Below, in pieces: positions 5,685 through 5,705 of a stretch of DNA of 5,705 bases (positions are counted from its first letter, which is position 1; every line of letters begins with the position of its first letter). The stretch comes from Methanomassiliicoccaceae archaeon UBA72. GTDB lineage: Archaea; Thermoplasmatota; Thermoplasmata; Methanomassiliicoccales; Methanomethylophilaceae. Under the pieces are notes generated by a model, which was not told the origin of the DNA, did no database searches, and saw nothing but the letters and a program-made list of their open reading frames with translations. The stretch is taken from NCBI GenBank assembly GCA_002509405.1, contig DAVO01000009.1, forward strand, positions 1-5,705. Reading direction: 5' to 3'. A program made the position numbers and the translations under genes.

Positions 5685-5705
5685 GATAAGGACATGGTCT
5701 CATGA

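Noticed and set aside
5641..5705. TPP or fluoride riboswitch, tRNA, or SRP RNA at the right edge
   Set aside because: The hallmark bases (CTGAGA and CTGATGA-type motifs, the D-loop, or SRP helix motifs) are missing in the visible part; left as an unidentified structure.

Overview
This window looks like chromosomal DNA of a mesophilic, moderately GC-rich archaeon. The evidence is archaeal TATA-type promoters about 25 bases upstream of start codons, mostly leaderless or nearly leaderless genes, a ThiD-ThiN fusion (the archaeal way of making thiamine phosphate), and a membrane-anchored FKBP protein of a style I associate with Thermoplasmata, particularly the Methanomassiliicoccales. That lineage guess is inference from protein style, not a database result.

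Layout from left to right. Positions 1-228 hold no convincing gene but contain a perfect 14-base palindrome and the TATA box of argG. argG (229-1473, +) and argH (1479-2924, +) form a tight two-gene operon for the last two steps of arginine synthesis, with 5 bases between them. A small uncharacterised gene (2925-3290, -) converges on argH so tightly that the two stop codons abut in one TGATCA palindrome. A 94-base divergent promoter region (3291-3384) separates it from thiDN (3385-4674, +). thiDN then converges on a gene for a membrane-anchored FKBP-type peptidyl-prolyl isomerase (4701 to about 5564, -), with a hairpin-forming repeat at the junction. Upstream of the FKBP gene lies a divergent promoter region. 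Its rightward TATA box predicts a transcript that begins just where a strong hairpin begins (5656-5684), and the window ends before that transcript's identity is clear.

ArgG and ArgH act in sequence: citrulline plus aspartate gives argininosuccinate, then arginine plus fumarate. The other genes have unrelated tasks (thiamine synthesis, extracytoplasmic protein folding, unknown), so this is ordinary core metabolism rather than a defence or mobile island. I found no insertion sequence, CRISPR array, tRNA or rRNA. The best leads are: a ThiN domain in which a residue reported as important for thiamine phosphate synthase activity (His) appears to be Gln, along with other eroded motifs; the unidentified structured leader or RNA at the right edge; the palindrome upstream of argG; and the zero-gap convergent junction at 2924/2925.
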